A stretch of 64,000 bases of DNA from Herbihabitans rhizosphaerae (GCF_004216555.1 NZ_SGWQ01000009.1:216008-280007), one strand, 5' to 3'. Positions 8,486 to 17,441 are shown, counted from the stretch's first letter. The notes: a model not told the origin generated them from the sequence alone. Numbers and translations: made by a program.

Positions 8486-9202
8486 GTGGCTGCCGTCGGC
8501 TTAGGTCAGGCCGTTCGAACCACGCCAGCCGGCTCATTGCCGGCGAACATGGTCCCGCACCCGCGGGAAGAGTTGTTCTCGGTGCTGGTGGTCGATGACC
8601 ATCCGTTGTTGAGGGAGGCGATAGCTGCCCGGTTGACCCAGATGGGCGCCGGCACAGTGCACGAGGCCGCCACGGTGGCCGAAGCGAGAGCGCGTTCGAT
8701 GGCCACTGGGCCGTGCGATCTCGCGATATTGGATCTCGGGCTGCCGGACGGCAGCGGCATCGAACTGGTCACGGAACTCCGTGCCCACGGGTGGCCGCGC
8801 ATTGTCGTACTGGCGTCGTCCGACGATCCATACGCCGTCCGATCGGCCTTCCAGGCGGGCGCACAGGCCTACCTGCTGAAGTCCGCATCGCCGGTGGTGG
8901 TCACCGACGGCGTCCGGCGGGTACTCGACGGCGGCGTTTACGCCGACCCGAGTGTCGCCCCCGTTCTGGCGACGGGCACCAGGGTTCCTGGCACCGACAA
9001 CACGCCTCGCGAGCTTTCCGCGCGTGAGGTCGAGGTGCTCCAGCTGGTGGCCGACGGCCAGTCCAACAAGGAAATCGGCGAGGCGCTCAACCTCTCCGCG
9101 CTGACCGTGAAGAGTCATCTCTCGCGGATCGGCCGGAAGTTGGGCACCGGAGACAGGGCCCAGATGGTGGCGCTGGCCATGCGTGCCGGCGTCATCCGCT
9201 GA
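8486..9202 (+). CDS. NarL/FixJ-type response regulator (LuxR HTH), orphan
   Basis: 238 residues from the GTG at 8486, which follows GGAGG by 7 bases. An N-terminal tail of about 30 residues precedes the receiver, which has the acidic pair in VVDDHP, phosphoacceptor Asp83 in AILDLGLPDG and the conserved Lys in YLLKSA. The LuxR helix-turn-helix is at the C-terminus (LSAREVEVLQLVADGQSNKE then LTVKSHLSRI). It stands alone with no sensor kinase. It differs in sequence from the regulator at 2789-3439. A hairpin follows at 9334. Confidence 0.88.
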   Translation: MAAVGLGQAVRTTPAGSLPANMVPHPREELFSVLVVDDHPLLREAIAARLTQMGAGTVHEAATVAEARARSMATGPCDLAILDLGLPDGSGIELVTELRAHGWPRIVVLASSDDPYAVRSAFQAGAQAYLLKSASPVVVTDGVRRVLDGGVYADPSVAPVLATGTRVPGTDNTPRELSAREVEVLQLVADGQSNKEIGEALNLSALTVKSHLSRIGRKLGTGDRAQMVALAMRAGVIR

Positions 9203-9333
9203 GCTGCTGACAGACAGGGCGGCGTGCGTCCGCGGGATTCCGCGGGCCACGTCGCTCGGTCGCGCCGTCGATCAGGTGCCACGCTGTGTCACTCCACGAG
9301 GACCCGCGTGACCCGATCGCGCCCGCGAACCCG

Positions 9334-9353
9334 GGATTCAGCGGGCTAAATCC
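9334..9353. terminator. Imperfect hairpin of the TTAGC-GG-GCTAA type
   Basis: GGATTCAGC (9334-9342) faces GCTAAATCC (9345-9353) with one mismatch and a GG loop. It resembles the stronger hairpins at 21476, 46900 and 52149, and lies downstream of the response regulator. The remainder of 9203-9462 shows nothing else I can name. Confidence 0.4.
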
Positions 9354-9462
9354 CCTTGGGTGAGGTCAGAGGCACCTTCACGTCGAGCCAGGTCACCCGA
9401 TCGACACCCGAAGTCGACCATTGACACTCTTCTGACGCCCGCGTCCCGTAGGGTCATCCGCC

Positions 9463-10719
9463 GTGAGCACGCACGGCACCCCCACTACCGAGCCGGCGTC
9501 GTCCGAGCCGGTGCCGTTGACGGTGCCGAGGGACGGGACGCCGCCCGTGATCACCGACGCGGCCGCACTGCGCCGCGCGGCCGACGCGATCGCCGCCGGC
9601 ACCGGCCCGGTCGCGGTCGACACCGAACGCGCGTCCGGCTACCGGTACTCCCAGCGCGCCTACCTCGTCCAACTCCGCAGGCAGGGCGCCGGCAGCATGC
9701 TGGTCGACCCGGTCGCGCTCGGCGGCCGGATCGATCCTCTGATCACCGCGCTCGAGAACACCGAGTGGGTACTGCACGCCGCGTCCCAGGACCTGCCGTG
9801 CCTCGCCGAGCTGAACCTGCGCCCGGCGGTGCTGTTCGACACCGAACTGGCCGGGCGGCTCGCCGGCTTCGAGCGGGTCGCACTCGGCACGCTGGTCGAG
9901 CGGCTGCTCGGATACCGGCTGGAGAAGGGCCACGGCGCGGCCGACTGGTCGATGCGCCCACTGCCCGACGACTGGCTGGCCTACGCCGCGCTGGACGTCG
10001 AACTGCTCGTGGAGCTGCGCGACGAGTTGGAGTCGCAGCTGCGCGAGCAGGGCAAGCTGGAGTGGGCGCTGGAGGAGTTCGAGGCGCTGCGCACCGCGCC
10101 GCCGCCACCGCCGCGCAAGGAGCCGTGGCGGCGCACGTCCGGCATCCACCGCGCCCGCAGCGCCCGTGCGCTCGCGGTCGTGCGGGGGCTCTGGGAGAGC
10201 CGCGACGAGCTGGCCAGGCAGCGCGATGTCGCACCCGGCCGGGTCCTGCCGGACAGCGCGATCATCAGCGTGGCGGCCGAACCGCCGGCCGACGAGCGGG
10301 CACTGCTGGCCCTGCCGGTCTACCGCGGACGGGCGCAGCGCAAGCTCGCGTCCCGCTGGATGCGGGCGATCCGGGACGCGACCGCGCTGTCGAGGGCTGA
10401 GCTGCCCGACCCGTCGCCGCCACCGGACGGTCCCCCGCCGCCGAGCCGCTGGGCCGACAAGGACCCGGACGCGGCCGCGCGCCTGTCCGCCGCGCGCACC
10501 GAACTGACCGCCACCGCCGAGCGGCTCAAGCTCCCGGTGGAGAACCTGCTGCAGCCCGATCTCGTCCGGCGCACCTGCTGGGAGCCGCCCGAGGAGACCG
10601 ACGTGGACACCGTGCGCGAGACCCTGCGCGCCGGCGGAGCACGCGAGTGGCAGATCGGGCTCACCGCGGAAACCCTCAGCACCGCGTTACGCGCCTCGGC
10701 GGACGGCGACGCCGGGTAA
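9463..10719 (+). CDS. Ribonuclease D-like 3'-5' exonuclease with HRDC domain
   Basis: 418 residues from a GTG at 9463. The DEDD exonuclease domain occupies about 25-210: VAVDTERASGYRYSQRAYLV (exo I Asp/Glu), LHAASQDLPCL (exo II Asp) and LAYAALDVELL (exo III Tyr and Asp). The HRDC helical domain follows at about 230-310 (ALAVVRGLWESRDELARQRD). The C-terminal 100 residues are a lineage-specific extension. Members trim structured RNAs. The gene corresponds to M. tuberculosis Rv2681, next to dxs in that genome, whereas here a 6.7-kb signalling block separates the two. Confidence 0.9.
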   Translation: MSTHGTPTTEPASSEPVPLTVPRDGTPPVITDAAALRRAADAIAAGTGPVAVDTERASGYRYSQRAYLVQLRRQGAGSMLVDPVALGGRIDPLITALENTEWVLHAASQDLPCLAELNLRPAVLFDTELAGRLAGFERVALGTLVERLLGYRLEKGHGAADWSMRPLPDDWLAYAALDVELLVELRDELESQLREQGKLEWALEEFEALRTAPPPPPRKEPWRRTSGIHRARSARALAVVRGLWESRDELARQRDVAPGRVLPDSAIISVAAEPPADERALLALPVYRGRAQRKLASRWMRAIRDATALSRAELPDPSPPPDGPPPPSRWADKDPDAAARLSAARTELTATAERLKLPVENLLQPDLVRRTCWEPPEETDVDTVRETLRAGGAREWQIGLTAETLSTALRASADGDAG

Positions 10720-10776
10720 GGTATCCGCGGGTAGCGGTGGATCCCTTGCCAGGCAAGGAGAACGGGGGCGTCTCGG

Positions 10777-12795
10777 GTGCTGCGGGTCGATCCACTGCGT
10801 GACGACGATCCACGCTCGGTCGGGCCGTACGAGCTGCGCGGCCGTCTCGGCGCCGGTGCGATGGGCCGGGTCTATCTCGGGCACACCTCCGACGGGCGCG
10901 CCGCCGCGGTCAAACTCGTGCGCTCCGAGTACGCCGACGATCCCGAGTTTCGCCGCCGGTTCCGCCAGGAGGTCGCCGCGGCCAGCAGCGTCCGGGGCGC
11001 GCACACCGCCCGGCTGCTCGGCGCGGACACCGAATCCGACCGCCCGTGGCTGGCCAGCGAGTACCTCCCCGGACCGTCGCTGCGCGATCTGGTGGAGGAC
11101 GCCGGTCCGCTGCCGCCGTCGCGGGTGGCCGAGCTGTCCGCCGGTGTGGCCCGCGCGCTGGAGGAGATCCACCGGGCGGGCGTCGTGCACCGGGATCTCA
11201 AGCCCGCCAACGTGATGCTGGACGAGCACGGCGCGCCCAAGCTGATCGACTTCGGCATCGCCCGCGCCGCCGACGTGACCAGCGTGACCGCGACCGGCAT
11301 GCTGGTCGGCACGCCGTCCTACGTCGCGCCGGAACTGGTGCACGGCTCGGACGCCACGCCGGCGTCGGACGTGTTCGCGCTCGGCGTGATCATGGCGTTC
11401 CTGTCCACCGGCCGAACCCCGTTCGGCGACGGGCCGTCCACCACGATCCTGTACCGGATCGCGCACAACGAGCCGGATCTGGACGGTGTCGACCCGAGCC
11501 TGCGCGACCTGGTGGCGCGCTGCCTGGACAAGCGCCCGCTGGCCCGTCCGTCGGGGTACGCGGTGACCGCCGAGCTGACCTCGCTCGCCGGGGCCGACGC
11601 CACCGTGCCGCACACACCGCGATTACCACTGCCAACCGTCCACAGTGGACACCGCCGCACCGGACTGGCGGTCGGGCTCGGCGCGGCGGCGCTGGCCGTC
11701 GCGGCCGTGGTGGCGGTGATCCTCTGGCCGAAGGCGACACCGGCGACCGGCACGGCGTCCGACGACCCGTCCACACCCCCGCCGCCCACCACCACGAGCA
11801 CGCCCCGGCCGATCCAGCCGGCGTGCACGGGAAAGCCCAGCGTCACCGGCTCCGGATCGACGATGGTGAACAACGCGATGGACGCCGTGGTGAACGCGTA
11901 CGCCGCGGCGTGCTCCAGCCGCACCGCGCGGTACACCGGGAACGGGCACGGCGCCGGTGAAGTGGACTTCACCCAAGGCAAGACCGACTTCGCCATCCTG
12001 GACCGCCCGCTGCCGGCCGGCAGTGGCGTGCTGCAGGCGGCACAGGGTCGATGCAAGGAAGGGGCCGTGCACCAGCTTCCGCTGTTCGTGCACCCGCTGG
12101 TGATCGCGACCCGGCTGCCCGGCGTCGACTCGCTGGCCCTCGACGCGCCGACGGTCGCCAAGATCTTCATGGGGCGGGTCACCACATGGAACGACCCGGC
12201 GATCCGCGAGCGCAACGCCGGCGTGGCGCTGCCCGACCGGCCGATCGGGGTGTTCTACCGCTCCGACCAGACCGTGACCAACACGGCGTTCCAGCGATAC
12301 CTCGCCGACGCGGGACAGGGAAACTGGCCGGGTGCCCCCGGTGTCAGGTTCACCGGCGTCGGCGGAACCGGCGTCGGCTCCGAGAGCGACATGAGCACCA
12401 CGATGAACTCGACCCCCGGTTCGATCGGCTACATGTCATGGCAGAGCGCCACCGTGACCAGGCTGAACACGGTGGCGCTCGACGTGGCCGGGACACCTGC
12501 GGCCGTCAGCCAGGAGAGCGTGGCCCGCGCGGTGGCCCGGGCGGCCGAGAGCACGGATCTGGGCACCGATCCGTACGCACTGGGCAGGGTGGCCGAGCCG
12601 GGCGCCTACCCGCTGGCGATGATCGGGATCGCGGTCGTCTGCGGCAGCTATGCCGACCCGGCGACGGCCACGGCGGTCCGCGATCTGCTCACCGTCATGC
12701 TGCGCGCGCCGGAGGCCTCGGAGATCGGGTACGTGCCGCTGCCGGACAAGCTCCGCGCCGGTGTCGCCGAGAAGATCGCCACCATCACGGGCTGA
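10777..12795 (+). CDS. Ser/Thr protein kinase fused to an extracellular PstS-like phosphate-binding domain
   Basis: 672 residues from a GTG at 10777. The cytoplasmic Hanks-type kinase (about 17-270) has the glycine loop GRLGAGAMGRVYLG, Lys46, HRDLKPANV (138-146) and DFGIARA (158-164), so it should be active. A transmembrane helix lies at about 296-317, then a Pro/Thr linker. Residues 350-672 form a periplasmic-binding-protein fold of the PstS type: VTGSGSTMV, VDFTQGKTDFAILDRPL, IFMGRVTTWNDPAI, FYRSDQTVTNTAFQRYL and NSTPGSIGYMSWQS. I infer a receptor kinase that senses phosphate or a similar anion outside the cell. Its end overlaps the convergent histidine kinase by 11 bp. Confidence 0.92.
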   Translation: MLRVDPLRDDDPRSVGPYELRGRLGAGAMGRVYLGHTSDGRAAAVKLVRSEYADDPEFRRRFRQEVAAASSVRGAHTARLLGADTESDRPWLASEYLPGPSLRDLVEDAGPLPPSRVAELSAGVARALEEIHRAGVVHRDLKPANVMLDEHGAPKLIDFGIARAADVTSVTATGMLVGTPSYVAPELVHGSDATPASDVFALGVIMAFLSTGRTPFGDGPSTTILYRIAHNEPDLDGVDPSLRDLVARCLDKRPLARPSGYAVTAELTSLAGADATVPHTPRLPLPTVHSGHRRTGLAVGLGAAALAVAAVVAVILWPKATPATGTASDDPSTPPPPTTTSTPRPIQPACTGKPSVTGSGSTMVNNAMDAVVNAYAAACSSRTARYTGNGHGAGEVDFTQGKTDFAILDRPLPAGSGVLQAAQGRCKEGAVHQLPLFVHPLVIATRLPGVDSLALDAPTVAKIFMGRVTTWNDPAIRERNAGVALPDRPIGVFYRSDQTVTNTAFQRYLADAGQGNWPGAPGVRFTGVGGTGVGSESDMSTTMNSTPGSIGYMSWQSATVTRLNTVALDVAGTPAAVSQESVARAVARAAESTDLGTDPYALGRVAEPGAYPLAMIGIAVVCGSYADPATATAVRDLLTVMLRAPEASEIGYVPLPDKLRAGVAEKIATITG

Positions 12796-13912
12796 CCGGA
12801 AGCTGGACCGTCACGGCCAGCCCGCCGCCCGGAACCGCTTGTGCCACAACGGTTCCCCGGTGCGCCATCACGATCGCGCGCACGATCGACAGGCCCAGCC
12901 CGGTGCCCGACTGCGCGGTCCGGTCCACCCCGCCGCGACGGAACGGCTCGAACAGCTCGGCCACCCGCTCGGGCGCGATCTCCGCCCCTGACGAACTCAC
13001 CCGCAGCACTGTCCACTGTGGACCGTTCTCGGTGCGGACGTCGATCCAGCCGCCGTCCACGTTGTGCCGCACGGCGTTCTCCAGCAGATTGCCGGCCACC
13101 CGCTCCAATAACGCCGGATCGCCGATCGTGTGCGCCGGCGCGTCGTGGAAGGTGGTGGACAGCGATCGGCGCTCGGCGTCGGCCCGTACCGACCGCCACG
13201 CGCCGGCCACCACCGCGGCGAGGTCCATCGACTCGGCCACCCCCACCCCGGCGCCGTCGGTGCGCGCCAACAACAGCAGCGCCTCGACGAGCTGACCGGC
13301 GCGCAGCGTGGCCGCCCGCACCACCTCGGCCATCCGGCGCAGCTCGGCCTCGTCGGCGTTCGGGTCGGCGAGCGTCACGTCCAGCTCGGTGCGGATCACC
13401 GACAGTGGGGTGCGCAGCTCGTGGCTGGCGTTGGCGACGAAGTGCCGCTGCGACTCGAACGCCGCCTGCAACCGGGCCAGCATCGCGTCGAACGTGTCGG
13501 CCAGCTCGGCCACCTCGTCGCGCGGCCCCCGGTGTTCGATCCGCTCGCCGAGCGACTCCACCGACAGCCGGTGCGCGGTGGCGGTCACCTCGCGCAGCGG
13601 GTGCAGCACCCGCCCGGTGAGCATCCAGGCCAGCAACGCGGTCGCGCCGACCACGCACACGAACGCGATCGAGCCGGCGATCAGCACCGACCGGCGCGCG
13701 TCGTCGGCGAGCACCTCGGCGAGCTTCGCGGAGTCGACGTCCACACCGCGCACCCGGACCGGGGTGCCCGGCGGCAGCGCGGGCACACCGGCGGCGACCC
13801 GGCCGGCCAGCACCCAGGCCAGCCACAGCAGCAGCAGGCTCACCGCCGCCACCAGCGCCGTGGCGAGCAGCGTGATCCTGGTGCGCAGCCCCGGGCCGCG
13901 TCGAACGGCCAT
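12785..13912 (-). CDS. Sensor histidine kinase of a two-component system
   Basis: 375 residues from an ATG at 13912, five bases after the response regulator's stop; a TTG 15 bases earlier is an alternative. Two membrane helices (about 14-37 and 75-98) flank a short outside loop of about 35 residues. Then come HAMP (99-150), the H-box FVANASHELRTPLSVI with His164, and an ATP-binding domain with NLLENAVRHN, a G1-like SSSGAEIAPERVAELFEPF and GTGLGLSIV. All key catalytic motifs are present; the G1 Asp appears replaced (SSSGAEI), a small oddity. It is transcribed with its regulator and faces the kinase-PstS gene. Confidence 0.92.
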   Translation of the reverse strand: MAVRRGPGLRTRITLLATALVAAVSLLLLWLAWVLAGRVAAGVPALPPGTPVRVRGVDVDSAKLAEVLADDARRSVLIAGSIAFVCVVGATALLAWMLTGRVLHPLREVTATAHRLSVESLGERIEHRGPRDEVAELADTFDAMLARLQAAFESQRHFVANASHELRTPLSVIRTELDVTLADPNADEAELRRMAEVVRAATLRAGQLVEALLLLARTDGAGVGVAESMDLAAVVAGAWRSVRADAERRSLSTTFHDAPAHTIGDPALLERVAGNLLENAVRHNVDGGWIDVRTENGPQWTVLRVSSSGAEIAPERVAELFEPFRRGGVDRTAQSGTGLGLSIVRAIVMAHRGTVVAQAVPGGGLAVTVQLPVSP

Positions 13913-13916
13913 AGCC

Positions 13917-14591
13917 CTATTCAGCAACCGAGGCGGTCGGAACCCGATAACCGGAACCCACGACGGTGTCGATGATGCCCGGCTCGCCGAGCTTCTTGCG
14001 CAGCGTCATCACGGTCACTCGCACGGTCGTGGTGAACGGGTCCGCGTTCTCGTCCCAGACCCGCTCCAGCAGCTCCTCGCTGCTCACCACCGCACCACCG
14101 GCGGCCAGCAGCACCTCGAGCACGCCGAACTCCTTGCGGGTCAGGTCGATCTCCGCACTGGCCCGCGTCACCACCCGCCGGGCCGGGTCGAGCCGCACGT
14201 CGCCCGCCGTCAGCACCGGCGGGGTGACCGGCGTGGCCCGCCGCGCCAGTGCCCGCACGCGCGCCACCAGCTCGGGGAACGCGAACGGCTTGGCCAGGTA
14301 GTCGTCCGCGCCGAGGGACAGGCCCTCCACCCGGTCGGCCACCGCGGCACTGGCGGTGAGCATGATCACGCGGGTGAGGGCACCGGATGAGACGATCTCG
14401 GCGCACAGTTGATCGCCGGACATGCCGGGCAGGTCGCGATCGAGCACCACCACGTCGTACCGGGTGATGCTGGCCTTCTCATGGCCGGAGTCACCGTCCA
14501 GGGCCACGTCGACGGCCATGCCCTCGCGCCGCAGGCCGCGGGCGATCGCCTCGGCGAGCGGCTCCTCGTCCTCGACTACCAGAATGCGCAC
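13917..14591 (-). CDS. OmpR/PhoB-type response regulator
   Basis: 224 residues from a GTG at 14591. Receiver: acidic residues in VVEDEE, phosphoacceptor Asp51 in VVLDRDLPGMSG, Thr in MLTASA and Lys in YLAKPF. The C-terminal winged helix has LTRKEFGVLEVLLAAGGAVV and RVTVMTLRKKLGEPGIIDTV. It precedes and is coupled to the histidine kinase, forming a complete two-component system. The divergent neighbour, 83 bp away, is a second Ser/Thr kinase. The regulated genes are not identifiable from sequence. Confidence 0.94.
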   Translation of the reverse strand: MRILVVEDEEPLAEAIARGLRREGMAVDVALDGDSGHEKASITRYDVVVLDRDLPGMSGDQLCAEIVSSGALTRVIMLTASAAVADRVEGLSLGADDYLAKPFAFPELVARVRALARRATPVTPPVLTAGDVRLDPARRVVTRASAEIDLTRKEFGVLEVLLAAGGAVVSSEELLERVWDENADPFTTTVRVTVMTLRKKLGEPGIIDTVVGSGYRVPTASVAE

Positions 14592-14674
14592 GCCACAACG
14601 GTGCCACAGGTCCGTCGACTGTGGACGGATGGGCCGGGTACACGCGTGTTCGGGAAGAACGGCATCATACGAAC

Positions 14675-16129
14675 GTGTCCAACCCGGAGTCGATCGGTCG
14701 TTACGCGCTGGTTGGGCTGCTCGGCTCCGGCGGATTCGCGGTGGTGTGGCTCGGCCGCGACGAGCAGCTCAACGACCAGGTGGCCATCAAGGTGCTGGCC
14801 GACAACTGGGCGCACAAGTCCGACGTGCGCGACCGGTTCGTCAAGGAGGCCCAGGTCCTACGACAGGCGCGGTCGGACCGGATCGTGCACGTGCACGACA
14901 TCGGCGAGACCGACGACGGCAAGCCGTACTTCGTGATGAGCTACGCCGACCAGGGCACGCTGGACGATCGGCTGCGCGAGGGTGCGCTGCCGGTCGAGAC
15001 GGCGTTCGCGCACGGCGTGGACATCTGCCGCGCGGTGGCCGACCTGCACCGCGCCGGCTACATGCACCGCGACGTGAAGCCGTCCAACGTGCTGTTCCGG
15101 TCCACGGTCGGCGGTGGCGAGCGGCTGCTGATCGGCGACCTCGGGCTGACCAAGGAGCTGGCGCACACCTCGGGGTACACGATCGCGGCCGGCTCTCCCG
15201 GCTACATGGCGCCCGAGCAGGCCGCCGGCAAGGGCGTCGACCAGCGGGTGGACGTGTACGGCGCCGCCGCCGTGGTGTACCGGGCGGTCACCGGGCACAA
15301 ACCCAAGCCGGAGGATCTGCGGCCGCCGAGCGAGCTGCGCCCCGGTCTGCCGGAGGGCACCGACGCGGTGCTGCTGCGCGCGATGTCGCCCGATCCGACG
15401 CAGCGCTGGCAGACCGCCGACGAGCTGGCCGCGGAGTTCGAGCGGCTGCGCTACGCGGCGCACGGCGCCGAGGCGATCACCGTCCAGGTCCCCGTGCCGG
15501 CGGAACCCGACGACACCACCGGACCGGTCTCCGCCCCGACGCCGTCCGCCGGCACCCGGCGAATGACCCGGGGCCGAATCCTGGCCGCCGCGATCGCCGT
15601 CGTCGTGGTGGTCGCCGCCGTGGTGGCCACGCTCCTGGTCACCACGAAGGACGACCCGCCGCCGGTCAGCGTCCAGGTCGCCGACAACACCGGCCGGATC
15701 ACGCTGACCGTGCCGACCGAGTGGGCCGCGCAGAAGCAGGGCGCGCAGTGGTCGCCGAAGAGCATCGGGCTGTCCGAGGAGACCGGCGAACCCGCGCTCG
15801 CCGTGGCGCCGAACCTCGCCGGCTGGCACGACGAGAACAGCACCACGCCGGGCGTGTTCGTCGGCACCAGCCGCGATCCGGGCGCCCGCGCGAAGATCGC
15901 CGCCACCTCGCACCCGGGTTGCCGGCGCGACGGCGGCAGCGAACGCGGCGGCGCGCTGCCCGGTGAGGTGGTCCGGTTCAGCTGTGCCGGCGGGGTGACC
16001 CTCACCAGCGCCGCACTGTCCACTTCGGACGGTGTGGTGGCGTACGTGCAGATCCGGCAGCCGGCCGGGCCGGATCGCGCGTCGGCCGTGTTGGACAGTC
16101 TGCGAATCGGGCCGGCAAGCGTCCCGTGA
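14675..16129 (+). CDS. Membrane Ser/Thr protein kinase
   Basis: 484 residues from a GTG at 14675. The kinase domain (about 10-262) has GLLGSGGFAVVWLG, Lys39 in VAIKVL, HRDVKPSNVLF (131-141) and APE in GYMAPEQAAG. The metal-binding DFG is DLG (155-157), a tolerated change. One transmembrane helix (301-322) leads to a roughly 160-residue outside domain with two cysteines and no family I recognise. Topology matches PknB-like receptors, but PASTA repeats are absent. It is divergent from the response regulator, so the 83-bp gap must hold both promoters. Confidence 0.91.
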   Translation: MSNPESIGRYALVGLLGSGGFAVVWLGRDEQLNDQVAIKVLADNWAHKSDVRDRFVKEAQVLRQARSDRIVHVHDIGETDDGKPYFVMSYADQGTLDDRLREGALPVETAFAHGVDICRAVADLHRAGYMHRDVKPSNVLFRSTVGGGERLLIGDLGLTKELAHTSGYTIAAGSPGYMAPEQAAGKGVDQRVDVYGAAAVVYRAVTGHKPKPEDLRPPSELRPGLPEGTDAVLLRAMSPDPTQRWQTADELAAEFERLRYAAHGAEAITVQVPVPAEPDDTTGPVSAPTPSAGTRRMTRGRILAAAIAVVVVVAAVVATLLVTTKDDPPPVSVQVADNTGRITLTVPTEWAAQKQGAQWSPKSIGLSEETGEPALAVAPNLAGWHDENSTTPGVFVGTSRDPGARAKIAATSHPGCRRDGGSERGGALPGEVVRFSCAGGVTLTSAALSTSDGVVAYVQIRQPAGPDRASAVLDSLRIGPASVP

Positions 16130-16192
16130 ATGGTGCCCTCGGATGCTCGCCGGGGATCCATCTCGCGGGGGTGGTTCTCGCGCAAGGCGGAG

Positions 16193-16221
16193 GGCAAGGC
16201 TCGTACTGGACCGTACTTGCC
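16193..16221. terminator. Possible hairpin between convergent genes
   Basis: GGCAAG (16193-16198) pairs with CTTGCC (16216-16221), and inside it GTAC faces GTAC across TGGACC. It lies between the convergent second kinase and the lipoprotein gene. There is no T-run, so its role as terminator is only suggested by position. Confidence 0.35.
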
Positions 16222-16289
16222 TTGTCCGACAACGCAGCGAGGCGCCGCGCGGGCCCCGGCGAGCGCCGAGAGGTCTCGTTCACGGGGCG

Positions 16290-16844
16290 CTAGGACCTGA
16301 TGTGGTTGGACTCGAACTCGCCGGTCGTCGCCCACATGTCGAACGTCGTCGCACCGACCACCACGCAGCCGAGTTCGCCGCGGTACCCGCCGTTGGCGTC
16401 GGTGGTGAGGTCCATGGACTCCGAGATCGGTGCGTGGACCGTCACGTGACAGGTCACCGTGTGGCGGGTGTTCGGCAGGAAGTCCCGCATGACCACCTGC
16501 GCGCTGACGCACCCCTGGAAGCACGCCGGGTCGCCCATCGGCGCGCGCTTGGTCACCACGAGCGAGATGTTGGGCTGCGGCTTCGGCGCGGGAGGCGGCG
16601 GTGTGATGGTGCTCGGTGTCGCGGTGACGGTCTTGGTCGACGGCCGGGTGGTGGTCGGCGGCGGCTGTGTCAGCGGCACCGCCGGGGGTGGCACCAGCGT
16701 GGGCGGCGGCGCCGCCATGGTGGAGACGGCACCTGCGACCGGCCGGGGTGCTCCCCCGACATCGCTGACCTGCGCACCCGCGTCCGCCGAGCACCCGGCC
16801 AGCACGCCGAGCGCCGCCACGGAGAAGAGCAGCCTTCGCAACAT
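16290..16844 (-). CDS. Proline-rich lipoprotein, unknown function
   Basis: 184 residues with a lipoprotein signal ending in the lipobox LAGC (Cys18). A Pro/Thr-rich linker follows to about residue 95, then a compact beta-type domain of about 90 residues with four cysteines (ACFQGC, VTCHV, LGCVV). The ATG follows AAGGGGCG, and the gene starts 6 bases after its upstream partner stops. The upstream gene has the same design (lipobox, P-rich spacer, four-cysteine domain, C-terminal ESN-RI-like ending), so the two are paralogues. Surface anchored; role unknown. Confidence 0.78.
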   Translation of the reverse strand: MLRRLLFSVAALGVLAGCSADAGAQVSDVGGAPRPVAGAVSTMAAPPPTLVPPPAVPLTQPPPTTTRPSTKTVTATPSTITPPPPAPKPQPNISLVVTKRAPMGDPACFQGCVSAQVVMRDFLPNTRHTVTCHVTVHAPISESMDLTTDANGGYRGELGCVVVGATTFDMWATTGEFESNHIRS

Positions 16845-16850
16845 CGCCCC

Positions 16851-17441
16851 TTAGATGGTGATCCGGTTGGACTCGACGCCGCCGACGGTGACCCACACCT
16901 GGGCGCCCGCGACGAACAGGAACGGGTAGGTGCCGCACACCAGCTGCGCGGCGCCACCCGTGGAGCCGATCGCCAGCTCCTGCTTCTGCTGTTGGACCAT
17001 GCCGCCGCTGAGCACGTGGCAGACGCCCTGCTGGCTGCTGTTCGCCTGGAAACCGCGCAGGTCCGCCAGCACGCTGGGGCAGCCGGAGGTGCCGCACTCT
17101 GGCCCGGTGCGCTTGCGCAGTTCGATCGTGATGCTGGCGGCGATCTTCACCACCGGAGGCGGTGCCGCCGGTGGAGGCGCCGGCGTGAGAACGATCGTGG
17201 TGGTCCTCACCGGCAACCGCACCGGCGGCTGTGTCGTCACGGGCGGCGGGGGCGGCACGGACGTGCTCACCGGCGGCGCGGGAACCGAGGTCGGCGCCGA
17301 GGTCGGGACGGCGGCCACCGGGCGCGGCGGGCCGGGGACGTCGGCGATCACGGCGGCGGGCCGCTCCGAGCACGCGACCAGCGACGCGGCCACGCACACG
17401 AACAACGCGGCCCGCCCCACTTGATGTCCACGAGTGTTCAC
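16851..17441 (-). CDS. Proline-rich lipoprotein, paralogue of the downstream gene
   Basis: 196 residues from a GTG at 17441; a GTG at 17420 is also possible because the first lies inside a hairpin (17429-17449). Lipobox LVAC follows a hydrophobic stretch. Then comes a long Pro/Thr/Val spacer and a C-terminal domain with four cysteines (PECGTSGCPS, GVCHVL, LVCGTY), ending GGVESNRITI, which parallels GEFESNHIRS in the next gene. It starts 13 bases after the dxs stop, so read-through from dxs is possible. Function unknown. Confidence 0.75.
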   Translation of the reverse strand: MNTRGHQVGRAALFVCVAASLVACSERPAAVIADVPGPPRPVAAVPTSAPTSVPAPPVSTSVPPPPPVTTQPPVRLPVRTTTIVLTPAPPPAAPPPVVKIAASITIELRKRTGPECGTSGCPSVLADLRGFQANSSQQGVCHVLSGGMVQQQKQELAIGSTGGAAQLVCGTYPFLFVAGAQVWVTVGGVESNRITI

